From assembly GCA_017303475.1 (NCBI GenBank), contig JAFLBO010000004.1, positions 124,001 through 188,000 of the forward strand: a DNA stretch of 64,000 nucleotides. Direction: 5' to 3'. Shown here piece by piece: positions 45,473 to 54,536 of the stretch (its first letter is position 1; each line of letters opens with the position of its first letter). Position numbers and translations under genes: made by a program. The DNA is from Chitinophagales bacterium. GTDB taxonomy: Bacteria > Bacteroidota > Bacteroidia > Chitinophagales > Saprospiraceae. The notes below the pieces were generated by a model. That model saw only the letters and a program-made list of their open reading frames with translations. It did not search any database and had not been told where the DNA came from.

Positions 45473-46156
45473 CTATTTCATTCCCGCTAAAAACGCCTGC
45501 GTAATCTCGGCCCAAACCTGATACCCCGCCGCATTGAGGTGCAGTTTATCCTCCATCAAATACGCGGCATTGGGTCTGCCCTGCGCATCAAGCAGGCGGG
45601 CATAGGCATCAATGAAGTACACCCCCTTGCGTTTGCGGCAAATCTTGCGGAATAGCTCGTTGAGCTGCCGCTGTTTGGGCATCAAATGTTCTCGTGCCAG
45701 ACTGGGACGCAAGGTGTAAATAGCCACTTTGGTACCGGGAAGCCGTTTTTTCACCAGATCCAGAAAATTCCGAAAATCTGCAGCCACCCGTTCCGGACTT
45801 TTGCCACTGTTGGCCAGGTCGTTATCGCCTTCATACAGCAGAATCAGGGAAGGTTTTAACGGCACAACCACCCGTTCAAAAAAGTAGATGGCATCCTCCA
45901 TTTCAGAGCCGCCAAAACCGCGGTTTACCACCTTTACTCCCGGCAAATCTGTCTGAAAAGTGGTCCATAGTCGCATGGTTGAACTACCGTACAACAACAC
46001 CTGGCCCGGAGCAGGCTTGTGCAAAGAGTCCTGCTTCTCAAAAGCCCGGATTTCGGCTTCGAAGCGATTTTGGGCTTGAAGCACAGGGAGCAAAAAGAAA
46101 AAAAGCAGGCAAAAAATGGCACCTTGATAGTTCCTGCTCATTTTATAATTGGACAT
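45473..46156 (-). CDS. SGNH/GDSL-family hydrolase
   Basis: A 227-residue exported esterase or lipase-like enzyme. The signal peptide ends near ALQAQ. The SGNH blocks are visible: LLYGSSTMRLW with the catalytic Ser (about residue 59), NRGFGGSEMED, YEGDNDLANS, and DKLHLNAAGY with the catalytic Asp/His. The start ATG shares one base with the TGA stop of the upstream SprB-repeat gene (TGATG), which suggests translational coupling; a second ATG 15 bp later is also possible. Substrate unknown; acetylated glycans are a common choice in this family. Confidence 0.92.
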   Translation of the reverse strand: MSNYKMSRNYQGAIFCLLFFFLLPVLQAQNRFEAEIRAFEKQDSLHKPAPGQVLLYGSSTMRLWTTFQTDLPGVKVVNRGFGGSEMEDAIYFFERVVVPLKPSLILLYEGDNDLANSGKSPERVAADFRNFLDLVKKRLPGTKVAIYTLRPSLAREHLMPKQRQLNELFRKICRKRKGVYFIDAYARLLDAQGRPNAAYLMEDKLHLNAAGYQVWAEITQAFLAGMK

Positions 46157-49100
46157 CAGTTTTTATAGAGTTGCAAATGAATAGCTTTGGACCCATCAGT
46201 TAACCGTAAAACATATACCCCGTCAGGTAACTGTGTCAGGTTGACCGTCGTGTCCAGTGCGCCGTTCACTGGCTCTAATTCTTTTTGTTGGAGCAACTGG
46301 CCTGAAATATTAAATACTTCTATCCAAATCACGTCCAGAACAGTTGCAATATGGAGATTATACAGGCCATTGCCTGGATTGGGCCATACGTTTACTGACC
46401 AAAGAGAAGAATGGTCTTCTGTACTATTAACCGCAATGGCCAGGTCCTCTGATTTGACAGAACACTCGAGTTCGTCAAATGCCGTCACGAAATAAATTCC
46501 GGCAGCTAAATTATCAAAGGTTCCGCTGGATTGTTCTGGTCCGTTATTGAGACTATATTTATGGGATCCGGTTCCCCCTGTAGCTTCCGCGATTAATGTG
46601 TTGCCAATGATTGTGGTCAAAAGTCCTAATGAATCGGGTTGCAAAATATATAGTTCAAAAAATTCAACACATCCTTCACTATCCTGAACGGCATAATAAT
46701 ACCAGCCGCCCGGAAGGTTTTCAAACGTGTTGTCAGATTGATATGGACTACTCAGCAGGCTGTATAAATAGGGAGAGGTGCCACCCATAGCGTTGATGCT
46801 TGCAGCGCCTGTGCTATCGCCATAACAGATCACGTCTACTGTTTGTACAATCGTGGTAATCAGAGGCGCATTGATCTCGAAGGAGGTATCAGCTTTGCAC
46901 CCTTTCGCGTCTGTTACAGTAACAGGATAAACACCATTGGGTAATCCGGTCAGATGCATTCCGGAAGGGTTGCTGACATAAGGAGGTGTCCCACCCGAGA
47001 TCGTAATAGTAGCCTCATCGCAATGGGTCGTAACCTGAACAGAGGGATTATCGTATTCAATACATTCGAACGGGTTAAGGGTAATTTCAGTACCTGAAAA
47101 ATCTCTAATCGTTACGATGTATATGCCAGGGCCAAGGCTGTCAAAAACGTTATTCGTTTGAAATCCGGCGCCATTTAATTGATACTCGTATGGTGGCATC
47201 CCTCCACTTGCATTTACGGTCAGGTCAACTAATTCTCCTATGCAGACATTGTGAGAGCCCTGAATGACACCGGATAAGACATTAATGGTAACCTGTGTAG
47301 AGGCTATACATCCGTTTACATCTCTAACCCTTAATTGATGCGTACCATTGGGTACATTTAAGTATTGACTATCCGCCTGAAACGCTGCATTGCCGATGCT
47401 GTACATATAGCTTCCTGTTCCTCCCGATGCGTGGATGCTGATATTATTCCCATTTAATTGTACGGCTATTTCCAGGGTTGGCGGATTGATCAAAAGGACC
47501 TCTGAGGTTTCCTTACAACCCTGGTTATCTGAAAGGGAAACCTGATATGTTCCACCGGGTAAATTGCTGAATATGCCCGAACTTTGGTTGGCGCCGCCAT
47601 TTAGTTTATACACAAAGGGAGCCTGCCCACCAATAGGCGTGACGGTAATTTTACCATTCTGATTGCCATTGCATTTTGGATCTATCGTGGCTATCGATAA
47701 GTCAAGAGGAATGTATGAAACTGATACCGTATCGACCCCTTCGCATCCATGTACATCCTGGACAAACAGCACATGGGGGCCAATAGCAAGATCATTGAAT
47801 TTATTATCAGATTGTAATGCACCGCCATCAATACTATACTGCAAGGGCGGGGTAGCGGCCGTTGCCTGGATGGTAATTTGATCACATACCATCGTTGTTC
47901 CTATTGAGATAGGAGGAGGGTTTACAAGGGTCACTGGAAGCGTAGTAATGATAACCCCGGATTGACTGGTAACTGTTACTATGTAAGTGCCCGGAGCAAG
48001 TTGTTGAAACACATTACTGGTTTGCGCTGGACCACCGTTAAGACTGAAGGTGTAATTTCCACCCAAACCATCGGCATGAACCGTTATTTCACCTGATCCG
48101 TCATGACAATAAATGGGTTGGGATATCTCGGCAACAGCTGTAAAAGGTTCGGGAATGATGAAGATGTGGAATGTTTGATTGGGCAGCCAGGCATAATTAA
48201 TGGCGTTTACTACATCAAACTTAAATTCATCTGCTATTGCTGAATCGCCATTATGAAAATAGATCAGGTTGCCAAAATCAATATCATTTTGCGTAAAAAA
48301 CTCCCCACCGGTTAAAGGAATCCCATTTAACATAAGATTTCCATGTAAGGGCGCTGTCAAAAGCGCATACCGAATGTCTGCAGGGGACCCGGTTGCCAGA
48401 TGTTTCAAATACAAGGAAGAAATAGTATCGCCTTCTCCTGTAACAACGTATAATGGATTGTTGGCAGATAGCACGCCGGGAGGAATGGCAGCTGAAAAAC
48501 AAAAAGTCAGTTTCCAGGATACGATAGCTCCTGTATCCACCCCTCCATTGTGGTCAGTCAGAATCGCTTGCCATTGTCCATCCACATTAGATCCATTCAG
48601 TAAGCCAAGGCTTTCAACCGGACGAAATGTTCCATTTAGTGCAGGTGGAGTATTGTTGCATTGCGCTTCCAGGGTAGTTGCTGGTTGCGTAGCCTGTTGG
48701 TCAAAAATCAAATTCCCATTTCCATTGCCACATCCATTTGCCGTAGCCGGAACTCCAGGCCTGTCGAACAGCGTAATAGTATCTTGCTCTGGTGAAACAA
48801 GCAGGGCAGACAGGTCTCCGGTGGAGGGATGCGAAAAATTTAGCGAAACATTTACATCAACCATTTCCCGAAAGACGGGCACATCTATATTGGAAATGAT
48901 TCTATTGGATCCATCCGGTAATGGCTGAAATGTACCTGGCAGGTCTGTACTGGTAAATACCTGATTACACTGTGGAAAGCCGGTTTGAAAAGCGTATACA
49001 GGGGTGTAGTCACTTTCACTACAATGATTTACAGCCTTAACACGCCAGTAATAAACAACTTTATCTGCAAGTGGTAAAAGGATACTTGTATCCGGTACCG

Positions 49101-49650
49101 TCAAGGAGTTGACTAAATTATCGGAGGAGAATATTGGGTCTAAGGCAACTTCCAATAGATATACATCGGCATTTTTAACTTTACTCCAGACTAAAGGGGT
49201 ATATTTATTAAAGCCTGTTGCACCATTTGCCGGCTGAATTAAAAGTGGTACAGTTGGGGTATCGAGGTCAATGGCATCCACACTAAAGGAAGTATTGAAG
49301 TGATACACCTCGCAGCCGGTGTTGGAGGCATCCCAACTCCAGGTTCCAGGCGGTGTTACCACAATTTTGTGCGCCGTTTGCCCGGTACTCCAGAGAACTG
49401 TTTGTGGCTCATTTTGGCCTGTAAATAAGTATAGGACATAAGCTGACAACTCTATGGTGCCTTCAGCGCAGTTAAATTTTTTCTCGATATGCGGTTGGCA
49501 GTGCCCCAATACTCTTTCAGAAGAGTCTTGTTTCACCGTGTGTACCCCCGGAGGGTCTCCCAATAGCGTTGCATTAGCCTTAAACGAGCATAACATGGCT
49601 ACCTGTAGAACCGAAACAAACAAAATCTTCAAATAAATGGCGTTTTTCAT
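46156..49650 (-). CDS. Large T9SS-exported SprB-repeat adhesin with P-domain
   Basis: A 1164-residue exported protein. The signal peptide runs to about residue 27 (CSFKANA). An N-terminal part with a fibronectin-like segment (KNADVYLLEVALDPIF) is followed by a proprotein convertase P-domain (about 240-400, with NVSLNFSHPSTGDLSALLV and DGQWQAILTDHNGG) and a cadherin-like repeat. About eight SprB-type repeats follow (pattern GGTPPYxYSLNGG...GCxA). The last ~80 residues form a T9SS type A sorting domain (VNVWPNPGNGLYNL, ending in PDGVYVLRLTDG). It is probably a surface adhesin or motility-related protein. The gene looks more AT-rich than its neighbours by eye, a possible sign of transfer. ATG 49650 is chosen; the upstream frame has no signal peptide. 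Confidence 0.92.
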   Translation of the reverse strand: MKNAIYLKILFVSVLQVAMLCSFKANATLLGDPPGVHTVKQDSSERVLGHCQPHIEKKFNCAEGTIELSAYVLYLFTGQNEPQTVLWSTGQTAHKIVVTPPGTWSWDASNTGCEVYHFNTSFSVDAIDLDTPTVPLLIQPANGATGFNKYTPLVWSKVKNADVYLLEVALDPIFSSDNLVNSLTVPDTSILLPLADKVVYYWRVKAVNHCSESDYTPVYAFQTGFPQCNQVFTSTDLPGTFQPLPDGSNRIISNIDVPVFREMVDVNVSLNFSHPSTGDLSALLVSPEQDTITLFDRPGVPATANGCGNGNGNLIFDQQATQPATTLEAQCNNTPPALNGTFRPVESLGLLNGSNVDGQWQAILTDHNGGVDTGAIVSWKLTFCFSAAIPPGVLSANNPLYVVTGEGDTISSLYLKHLATGSPADIRYALLTAPLHGNLMLNGIPLTGGEFFTQNDIDFGNLIYFHNGDSAIADEFKFDVVNAINYAWLPNQTFHIFIIPEPFTAVAEISQPIYCHDGSGEITVHADGLGGNYTFSLNGGPAQTSNVFQQLAPGTYIVTVTSQSGVIITTLPVTLVNPPPISIGTTMVCDQITIQATAATPPLQYSIDGGALQSDNKFNDLAIGPHVLFVQDVHGCEGVDTVSVSYIPLDLSIATIDPKCNGNQNGKITVTPIGGQAPFVYKLNGGANQSSGIFSNLPGGTYQVSLSDNQGCKETSEVLLINPPTLEIAVQLNGNNISIHASGGTGSYMYSIGNAAFQADSQYLNVPNGTHQLRVRDVNGCIASTQVTINVLSGVIQGSHNVCIGELVDLTVNASGGMPPYEYQLNGAGFQTNNVFDSLGPGIYIVTIRDFSGTEITLNPFECIEYDNPSVQVTTHCDEATITISGGTPPYVSNPSGMHLTGLPNGVYPVTVTDAKGCKADTSFEINAPLITTIVQTVDVICYGDSTGAASINAMGGTSPYLYSLLSSPYQSDNTFENLPGGWYYYAVQDSEGCVEFFELYILQPDSLGLLTTIIGNTLIAEATGGTGSHKYSLNNGPEQSSGTFDNLAAGIYFVTAFDELECSVKSEDLAIAVNSTEDHSSLWSVNVWPNPGNGLYNLHIATVLDVIWIEVFNISGQLLQQKELEPVNGALDTTVNLTQLPDGVYVLRLTDGSKAIHLQLYKN

Positions 49651-49784
49651 CTTAGAAGTAGTTTTATGTCCATTATAGTGTGTCTGGCAAAACCTATACA
49701 ACCAGTACAAGTTTTATACATACAAACAAATATACAGCCAAATCACGCAATTGACCTGTTAAATCTTTCAAAGCATTGTAGTAT

Positions 49785-51446
49785 TCATCTTTTAACCACC
49801 ACCTTAAACAATACCCCATCCTTTACCCCCGCCTTCAGTAAATAACACCCCGAAGGCCAATCCATCAGATCTACCTCTGTCTCCGTGCCAACATGCTCTC
49901 CCCGGTAAAACACCCGCCCTTGGAGGTCGGTAAGTTCCAATACATCCATCACCTCCGTGGCGGTCACACGCAGGCGCGCGCCAGCCGGATTTGGGAAAAC
50001 CGTAATCCGGTTCGCACTCAAATCAACCTCATCCATCCCCACCAGCGGACTCCCCACTGCTTCCCAACTGGAAGCCAGACTGTTGTCCAGATCCACACTG
50101 ATCAACCGCAAATAACGTCCGTTCCCGTCAGCATCCGGCCAGGGAGCATCGTCGCGGTAATGTACCCGGTCTATTTCATTGCCAAAAGCATCCAACAGGG
50201 TAAGCAGTTGATCAGAATTGGATAAATTCCGACTGAACACCCCCAAAGGAGCAAAGCCATAGGTTTGTTGAAAAGCCGTAGCATCGCTGGCTAGAAATAC
50301 CGTTTCGCCACCAGCCAAATAAACCCCCGAGGGGAACTGATAAGTCAAACCCAATCCGCCAAAATACACCCCCGTAAGGTTCACCTGATCGGCGCCGGCA
50401 TTGGTAATTTCCAGAAATTCCAACCGGTCTTCTTCCGGTATGGCCGGCGTAGCTTCCGGATGATACTGGATTTTAGAAATAACCAGTGGAGGAGTGCTTA
50501 CGTTGGCGCAGGCGCTGAAGTTGTTCAGTTTGGAGTTTATCCAGGGAATGCGCAGATCAAGCCAGTTTTTTAAGACGTTTACGGCAAAAGGGTGGTTCAC
50601 TACTGTTCCCCAGCGGGCATTTTCCCGCAAAGCCGCCTCGCTGATCAGCGCCACAGTAGAGTCAATATATTGCTCCAAACGCAGCGGGTTCAGGGGCATG
50701 CCGGGCTGCGTGAGCTGGTTCCAGCGCCGGGCCATATAGCATTTAAACGTCGGATTGTTGAACAAATCCCGGATGTATTTGGGACCCTCGTTGCTGCCGT
50801 TGTAAAACTGCCAGACATCCGTTTTACTCCGGTCGAACCCAAACTCAAACAGGTCGTTGCCGTATGTCAGGTTCATGTCCCAAATCGGTCCGGCGCGCAG
50901 TTTACCATCCCGGTCTTTGTGGTAATAGGTGCTGTACGTATATGCGTCGGCATTGCTGGCCAGTTCATTGATCAGGATAAAATCCACAAACGAAGGTAAA
51001 TCAATGATGGCCGGAAAGCCCGTTGTAATGGAAGCATTATTGGCCGTACACACCGATTGCAGGTTCACAAAAACAGACTTAATGTAGTTGTTCTGCGCCA
51101 CTGTTGCATCCACCGGATCGGGCCAGTCGTGGATGAATTCATTGTCGTTAAACCCAATGTGACTCGACATCGCCCAGGCAATCGGATCTCCACCGGTGGG
51201 CTTGTCTGTTTTGGTGATATACCCTCCGGAGAGCGCCGGCTGCTGGTTGTCGACCGGTCTGATTTTCTCTACGTTTACCCGATTTTTATCCGGCTTGATT
51301 TTTTCTCCCAGGAAATACAGCCCGCGGTAATCGCCGTTTACCACTACTTCGCAATACGCGGTTCTGATGGCATATTGACCTATTTGTGGCTTTGTTGCAT
51401 GAACATTTTTTATTTCGTTTTTCGTGATTTCGCCAAACATTTCCAA
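49785..51446 (-). pseudogene. CotH-family gene, 3' part (split by a MITE)
   Basis: This open frame holds the bulk of a CotH-kinase-family surface protein: from QYAIRTAYCEVVVNGDYRGL and LGEKIKPDKNRVNVEKI through LPSFVDFILINELASNADAY and GPIWDMNLTYGNDL, a lamin-tail-like domain (about 330-440) and a T9SS type A sorting domain (ITVFPNPAGARLRVTA, ending VLFKVVVKR). CotH proteins are protein kinases in spore coats; in Bacteroidota they are exported. It lacks the N-terminal signal peptide and first CotH strands, which lie in the separate frame 51469-51960. The first ~21 codons here come from the inserted element, so a signal-less product would not be exported. The gene is therefore broken. Confidence 0.9.
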
Positions 51447-51532
51447 CAGGAGGAGCTTTTCATGAAATTTAAGTAATCAACAAACGTCTTTGGCCGAAGA
51501 AAAAATGTTCATGCAACAAAGCCCCTATTTGT
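51379..51532. mobile_element. 136-bp MITE with 24-bp TIRs and 9-bp target duplication
   Basis: The element itself is 51388-51523. Its ends are exact 24-bp inverted repeats (51388-51411 and 51500-51523), beginning GGCTTTGTTGCATGAAC. The target CCTATTTGT is present on both sides (51379-51387 and 51524-51532). No transposase is encoded. The GGCTTTGTTG end and 9-bp duplication resemble IS903-group (IS5 family) elements, so it is likely a non-autonomous derivative of such an IS. It sits in the CotH gene and breaks it. Confidence 0.93.
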
Positions 51533-51960
51533 CGTGAAAGGTTGTGCGATAGGTAATCCCGAATCAGAGACGGATCAGAACTAAGGCCGTGCAGTACCCA
51601 ATCGTTTTCCTCCGGCATACCCAACAGACTCACGTTATTATTGGTAATGTTATCAGCCTGCAAGGTGGTAAAACCATAGGCTTTTTTAGGAAAAGCCTGA
51701 GAATAGGAGCCCCGTATTTCAATATCCACCCTTCCGTTATAGTTCAAAAAAGCGGCAGAATCTTTGTCGGTCACGTAATTCCGCAATCCCGGGCCCCGGT
51801 AAATAATTTTCATGGTACCCAACACACCCGGCTCGTCCGGAATGGGCGCATTGTTGTCGGTGTTGATGAGTACGATGGGCAGATTACTGCTGGTAAATCC
51901 TTGCGCCTGCGCTACGTGGGCACACAGGCAAAACGTGAGGAGCTGGAGAGTCTTTTTCAT
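51469..51960 (-). pseudogene. CotH-family gene, 5' part (split by a MITE)
   Basis: A 163-residue frame with a signal peptide (LLTFCLCAHVAQAQ) and the N-terminal part of a CotH domain: IEIRGSYSQAFPKKAYGF, EENDWVLHGLSSDPSLIRDY and LSHNLSRQIG. After LSRQIG, the frame enters the inserted element, reads a few foreign residues (ALLHEHFFFGQRRLL) and stops. Removing the 136-bp element and one 9-bp target copy joins it in frame to the 3' part as LSRQIGQYAIRT, which is the expected CotH sequence. The intact gene would span 51960 to 49785. A promoter is not clear in the 270 bp before it (51961-52230), which hold no gene. Confidence 0.92.
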
Positions 51961-52230
51961 GAAAACGGTCGTTGAGCGCGGCTAAGGTGCGTATTTTTTA
52001 GCATAGCAATAGGAGGCTTTTACCCTTAAGGATTGCCATGTCCCCCAACGGGTTCTAAAAACCTTACAGCTCAAAACCCAAAATCTCCGGTTGTGTTCTC
52101 CGCATGTCTTACCTTCGCGCGGATTTGGTTGGCGGCATGGTTCAGGCGGGTTTGAAAACTGTGTAGATGGTATCGCCGGCGACTAAATTTTACGGCCCTT
52201 TATCCCCAAATTCCTTCATCACGTCCGCGC

Positions 52231-53775
52231 ATGTCCTACATTATTGGAACCATCATTCAACAAAGCGCTAAAATTGGCGCTTTTGTAGATAAACCCCGCC
52301 AATCGCCCACTCAACTCCAGGAACAACAACTCCGCGAACTGCTGCACGAAGCCCGTCACACCGAATTTGGCGAAGAATACCGTTTCAAACGTCTGCTGGA
52401 AGAACCCGATGTGGAAGCGGCTTTCAAACAAACGGTTCCGGTGATGGATTATCAAACCATTTACGACCGTTGGTGGGTAAAAGCTCACCTGGAAGATCAA
52501 CCCGATGTTTGCTGGCCTGGTATCGTGCCTTATTACGCTCTTTCCAGCGGCACCAGCCAATCTTCTACCAAATACATTCCGCTGACGGAAGACCTGCTCC
52601 GCATGATGAAACGGGGCTCACGGCGTTTGTTCTATGATATGGCCAAAAACTATGGCCTGGCGCCCGAACACTACACCAAACAAATGCTGATGGTGGGCTC
52701 CTGCACCCAACAAAAACGTGTGGGCTACCACTGGGAAGGTGATCTTTCCGGCATCATGGGCATGAACCGTCCGCGCATCATGGAACGTGCCTACCGCCCG
52801 GCCCGCCACATCACCGATATGCCGGATTGGGGCGAACGTATTGAACGCATTGCTGATGAAGCGCCACAATGGGATATCGGATTTTCTGTGAGCAACCCTA
52901 TGTGGCTGCAACTCATCCTGGAACGCATTATTGAAAAACACAAACTGGCCAACATCAACGAAATCTGGCCTTCTTTCAACGTGCTCGTACACGGCGGGGT
53001 ACCCATCGAACCCTACAAGCCAACCCTCGAGCCACTGTTCGACAGACCTATTCTGTATATGGACAGCTATGGCGCCTCCGAAGGATTTCTGGCTTACCAG
53101 GAACGCCCCGACCATCGCCCCATGAAATTGCTCAACGATTGTGGCGTGTACTTTGAGTTCGTGCCGTTTGAAGACGAATATTTCGATGACAACGGCGACC
53201 TCCGCACCGATCAGCCAAAAAGCCTCGGACTCGCTGACGTTGAACCCGGCAAACACTACGCCATCCTGCTCAGTACCGTAGCAGGCGCCTGGCGCTACCT
53301 GCTTGGCGATACCGTGCAGTTTACAGATGTGGAAAAAGCAGAACTGCGCATCACCGGCCGCACCAAACAATTCCTTTCTGCCTGCGGGGAACACATCTCC
53401 ATCGACAACCTCTGCGATGCCGTGCGTGCCGTAGACGAAAAACTGCGTGCAGGCATCGGTGAATTTACCGTAACCGGTCTGCGTGAAGGCACTTTCTGGG
53501 CACACCAATGGTATATCTCCGCCGAAAACCAGTCTGTCAGCGAAGAAATACTGGTTAAAGCCCTCGACGAAGAACTCTGCCGACTCAACGACGACTACGC
53601 CGTAGAACGCCGGTATGCCCTGCGCAATGTTCGCGCCCAAATGCTCCCCAATCAGGTGTTCCTCGATTGGCTCAGTAAACGTGGTAAAATGAACGGGCAG
53701 GCTAAAATCCCACGCGTACTCAAAGGCAAACAATTAGAAGATTTCACCGCATTTATAGGTGAGAACGGGTATTAG
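52231..53775 (+). CDS. GH3 auxin-responsive promoter family protein
   Basis: A 514-residue member of the GH3 family, adenylate-forming enzymes that in plants conjugate amino acids to acyl acids. The bacterial substrate is unknown. Features: the adenylate-binding YYALSSGTSQSSTKYIPLTE at about residues 104-123, YMDSYGASEGFLAYQ, YAILLSTVAGAWRYLLGDTV, and the C-terminal GEHISIDNL hinge. There is no signal peptide, so it acts in the cytosol. It has no obvious metabolic partner in the neighbourhood. A TACCTTCG at 52110-52117 might be part of its promoter. Confidence 0.95.
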   Translation: MSYIIGTIIQQSAKIGAFVDKPRQSPTQLQEQQLRELLHEARHTEFGEEYRFKRLLEEPDVEAAFKQTVPVMDYQTIYDRWWVKAHLEDQPDVCWPGIVPYYALSSGTSQSSTKYIPLTEDLLRMMKRGSRRLFYDMAKNYGLAPEHYTKQMLMVGSCTQQKRVGYHWEGDLSGIMGMNRPRIMERAYRPARHITDMPDWGERIERIADEAPQWDIGFSVSNPMWLQLILERIIEKHKLANINEIWPSFNVLVHGGVPIEPYKPTLEPLFDRPILYMDSYGASEGFLAYQERPDHRPMKLLNDCGVYFEFVPFEDEYFDDNGDLRTDQPKSLGLADVEPGKHYAILLSTVAGAWRYLLGDTVQFTDVEKAELRITGRTKQFLSACGEHISIDNLCDAVRAVDEKLRAGIGEFTVTGLREGTFWAHQWYISAENQSVSEEILVKALDEELCRLNDDYAVERRYALRNVRAQMLPNQVFLDWLSKRGKMNGQAKIPRVLKGKQLEDFTAFIGENGY

Positions 53776-54040
53776 ACGGCCTACGGTGGACGGCTTACGG
53801 TGGACGGTGCGTGGGTACCTAGACTAATGTGAGTTGTCATCCCCGGTAGGGGACCTACACAAGCCAGATTGCGAGATTATCCCCTGGCAAAAAGGATTGT
53901 CAGCAGCCAGGCTTGTGTAGGTGCCGAGTACTCGGCATGACAACCCACTTTAGTATAAATACTCACGCCACCGTCCACCGTCCCCCGTCCACCGTCCCCC
54001 GTCCACCGTAAGCCGTCCACCGTCCACCGTCCACCGTCTA
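53775..54040. repeat. Nested inverted-repeat element with a GAGTACTC core
   Basis: The outer arms are CGGTGGACGG words (53776-53812) and CCGTCCACCGTC words (53969-54037). Inside, 53823-53840 pairs with 53937-53954 (16 of 18), and 53854-53865 (CCTACACAAGCC) pairs exactly with 53910-53921. A perfect 14-bp palindrome GCCGAGTACTCGGC lies at 53923-53936. A related GAGTACTC core occurs twice at 58618-58633 and 58715-58730. It fills the gap between the GH3 gene and the next gene. Confidence 0.8.
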
Positions 54041-54043
54041 AAC

Positions 54044-54532
54044 ATGAAACCAGCATTTCACGAATTTCTTGCCAAGTTTCCCCCTATCGCCATGCCGGTC
54101 ACCCTGGGCGAAGACACCCACCATGTGTTTGGTGTGGAAAATCAGCCACTGTCTGATGCGCTGATTTCTAATTTTATTCACCCAACAGAGGAAACCGTAG
54201 CCGACGACGAGTTCACGGAATACGTGCCCTGTTTTTCCATCGACAACACGGAGCAGTTTATTGCCGTGGTTTGGTGGAAAGCCGAACTGATGAACTATGA
54301 ATATGTGTTGGCTACCTTCACCGACAAAGGAGAGCTGATCAGTCGGGAGGTAATTGCCGGAACACGGGTAGAAAATGGCCTGGTTACGCGTTCGGTAGCC
54401 ATCATCAATGAGGAGTGGGAAATTACCATCGGGGAAGGAACCTCCCCCGATGGCAATAATGTGTTTGACCCAACTACGGCACAATCCCGCAACCTGGAAA
54501 TTTTGGTCAACGGCCAGATTGTGCAAGGTTAA
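54044..54532 (+). CDS. Conserved hypothetical protein
   Basis: A 162-residue protein that I cannot assign. It has no signal peptide or membrane helix. The middle is beta-rich (FIAVVWWKAELMNYEYVLAT) and the C-terminal part contains GTSPDGNNVFDP. The start ATG directly follows the CCACCGTC repeats. It converges on the TonB receptor gene with only 4 bp between the stop codons, so no terminator fits between them. Confidence 0.7.
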   Translation: MKPAFHEFLAKFPPIAMPVTLGEDTHHVFGVENQPLSDALISNFIHPTEETVADDEFTEYVPCFSIDNTEQFIAVVWWKAELMNYEYVLATFTDKGELISREVIAGTRVENGLVTRSVAIINEEWEITIGEGTSPDGNNVFDPTTAQSRNLEILVNGQIVQG

Positions 54533-54536
54533 CAGC

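Noticed and set aside
52618..53733. A 371-codon open frame opposite the GH3 gene
   Set aside because: Antisense to a clear GH3-family gene; no domain and Phe/His/Val-rich composition.
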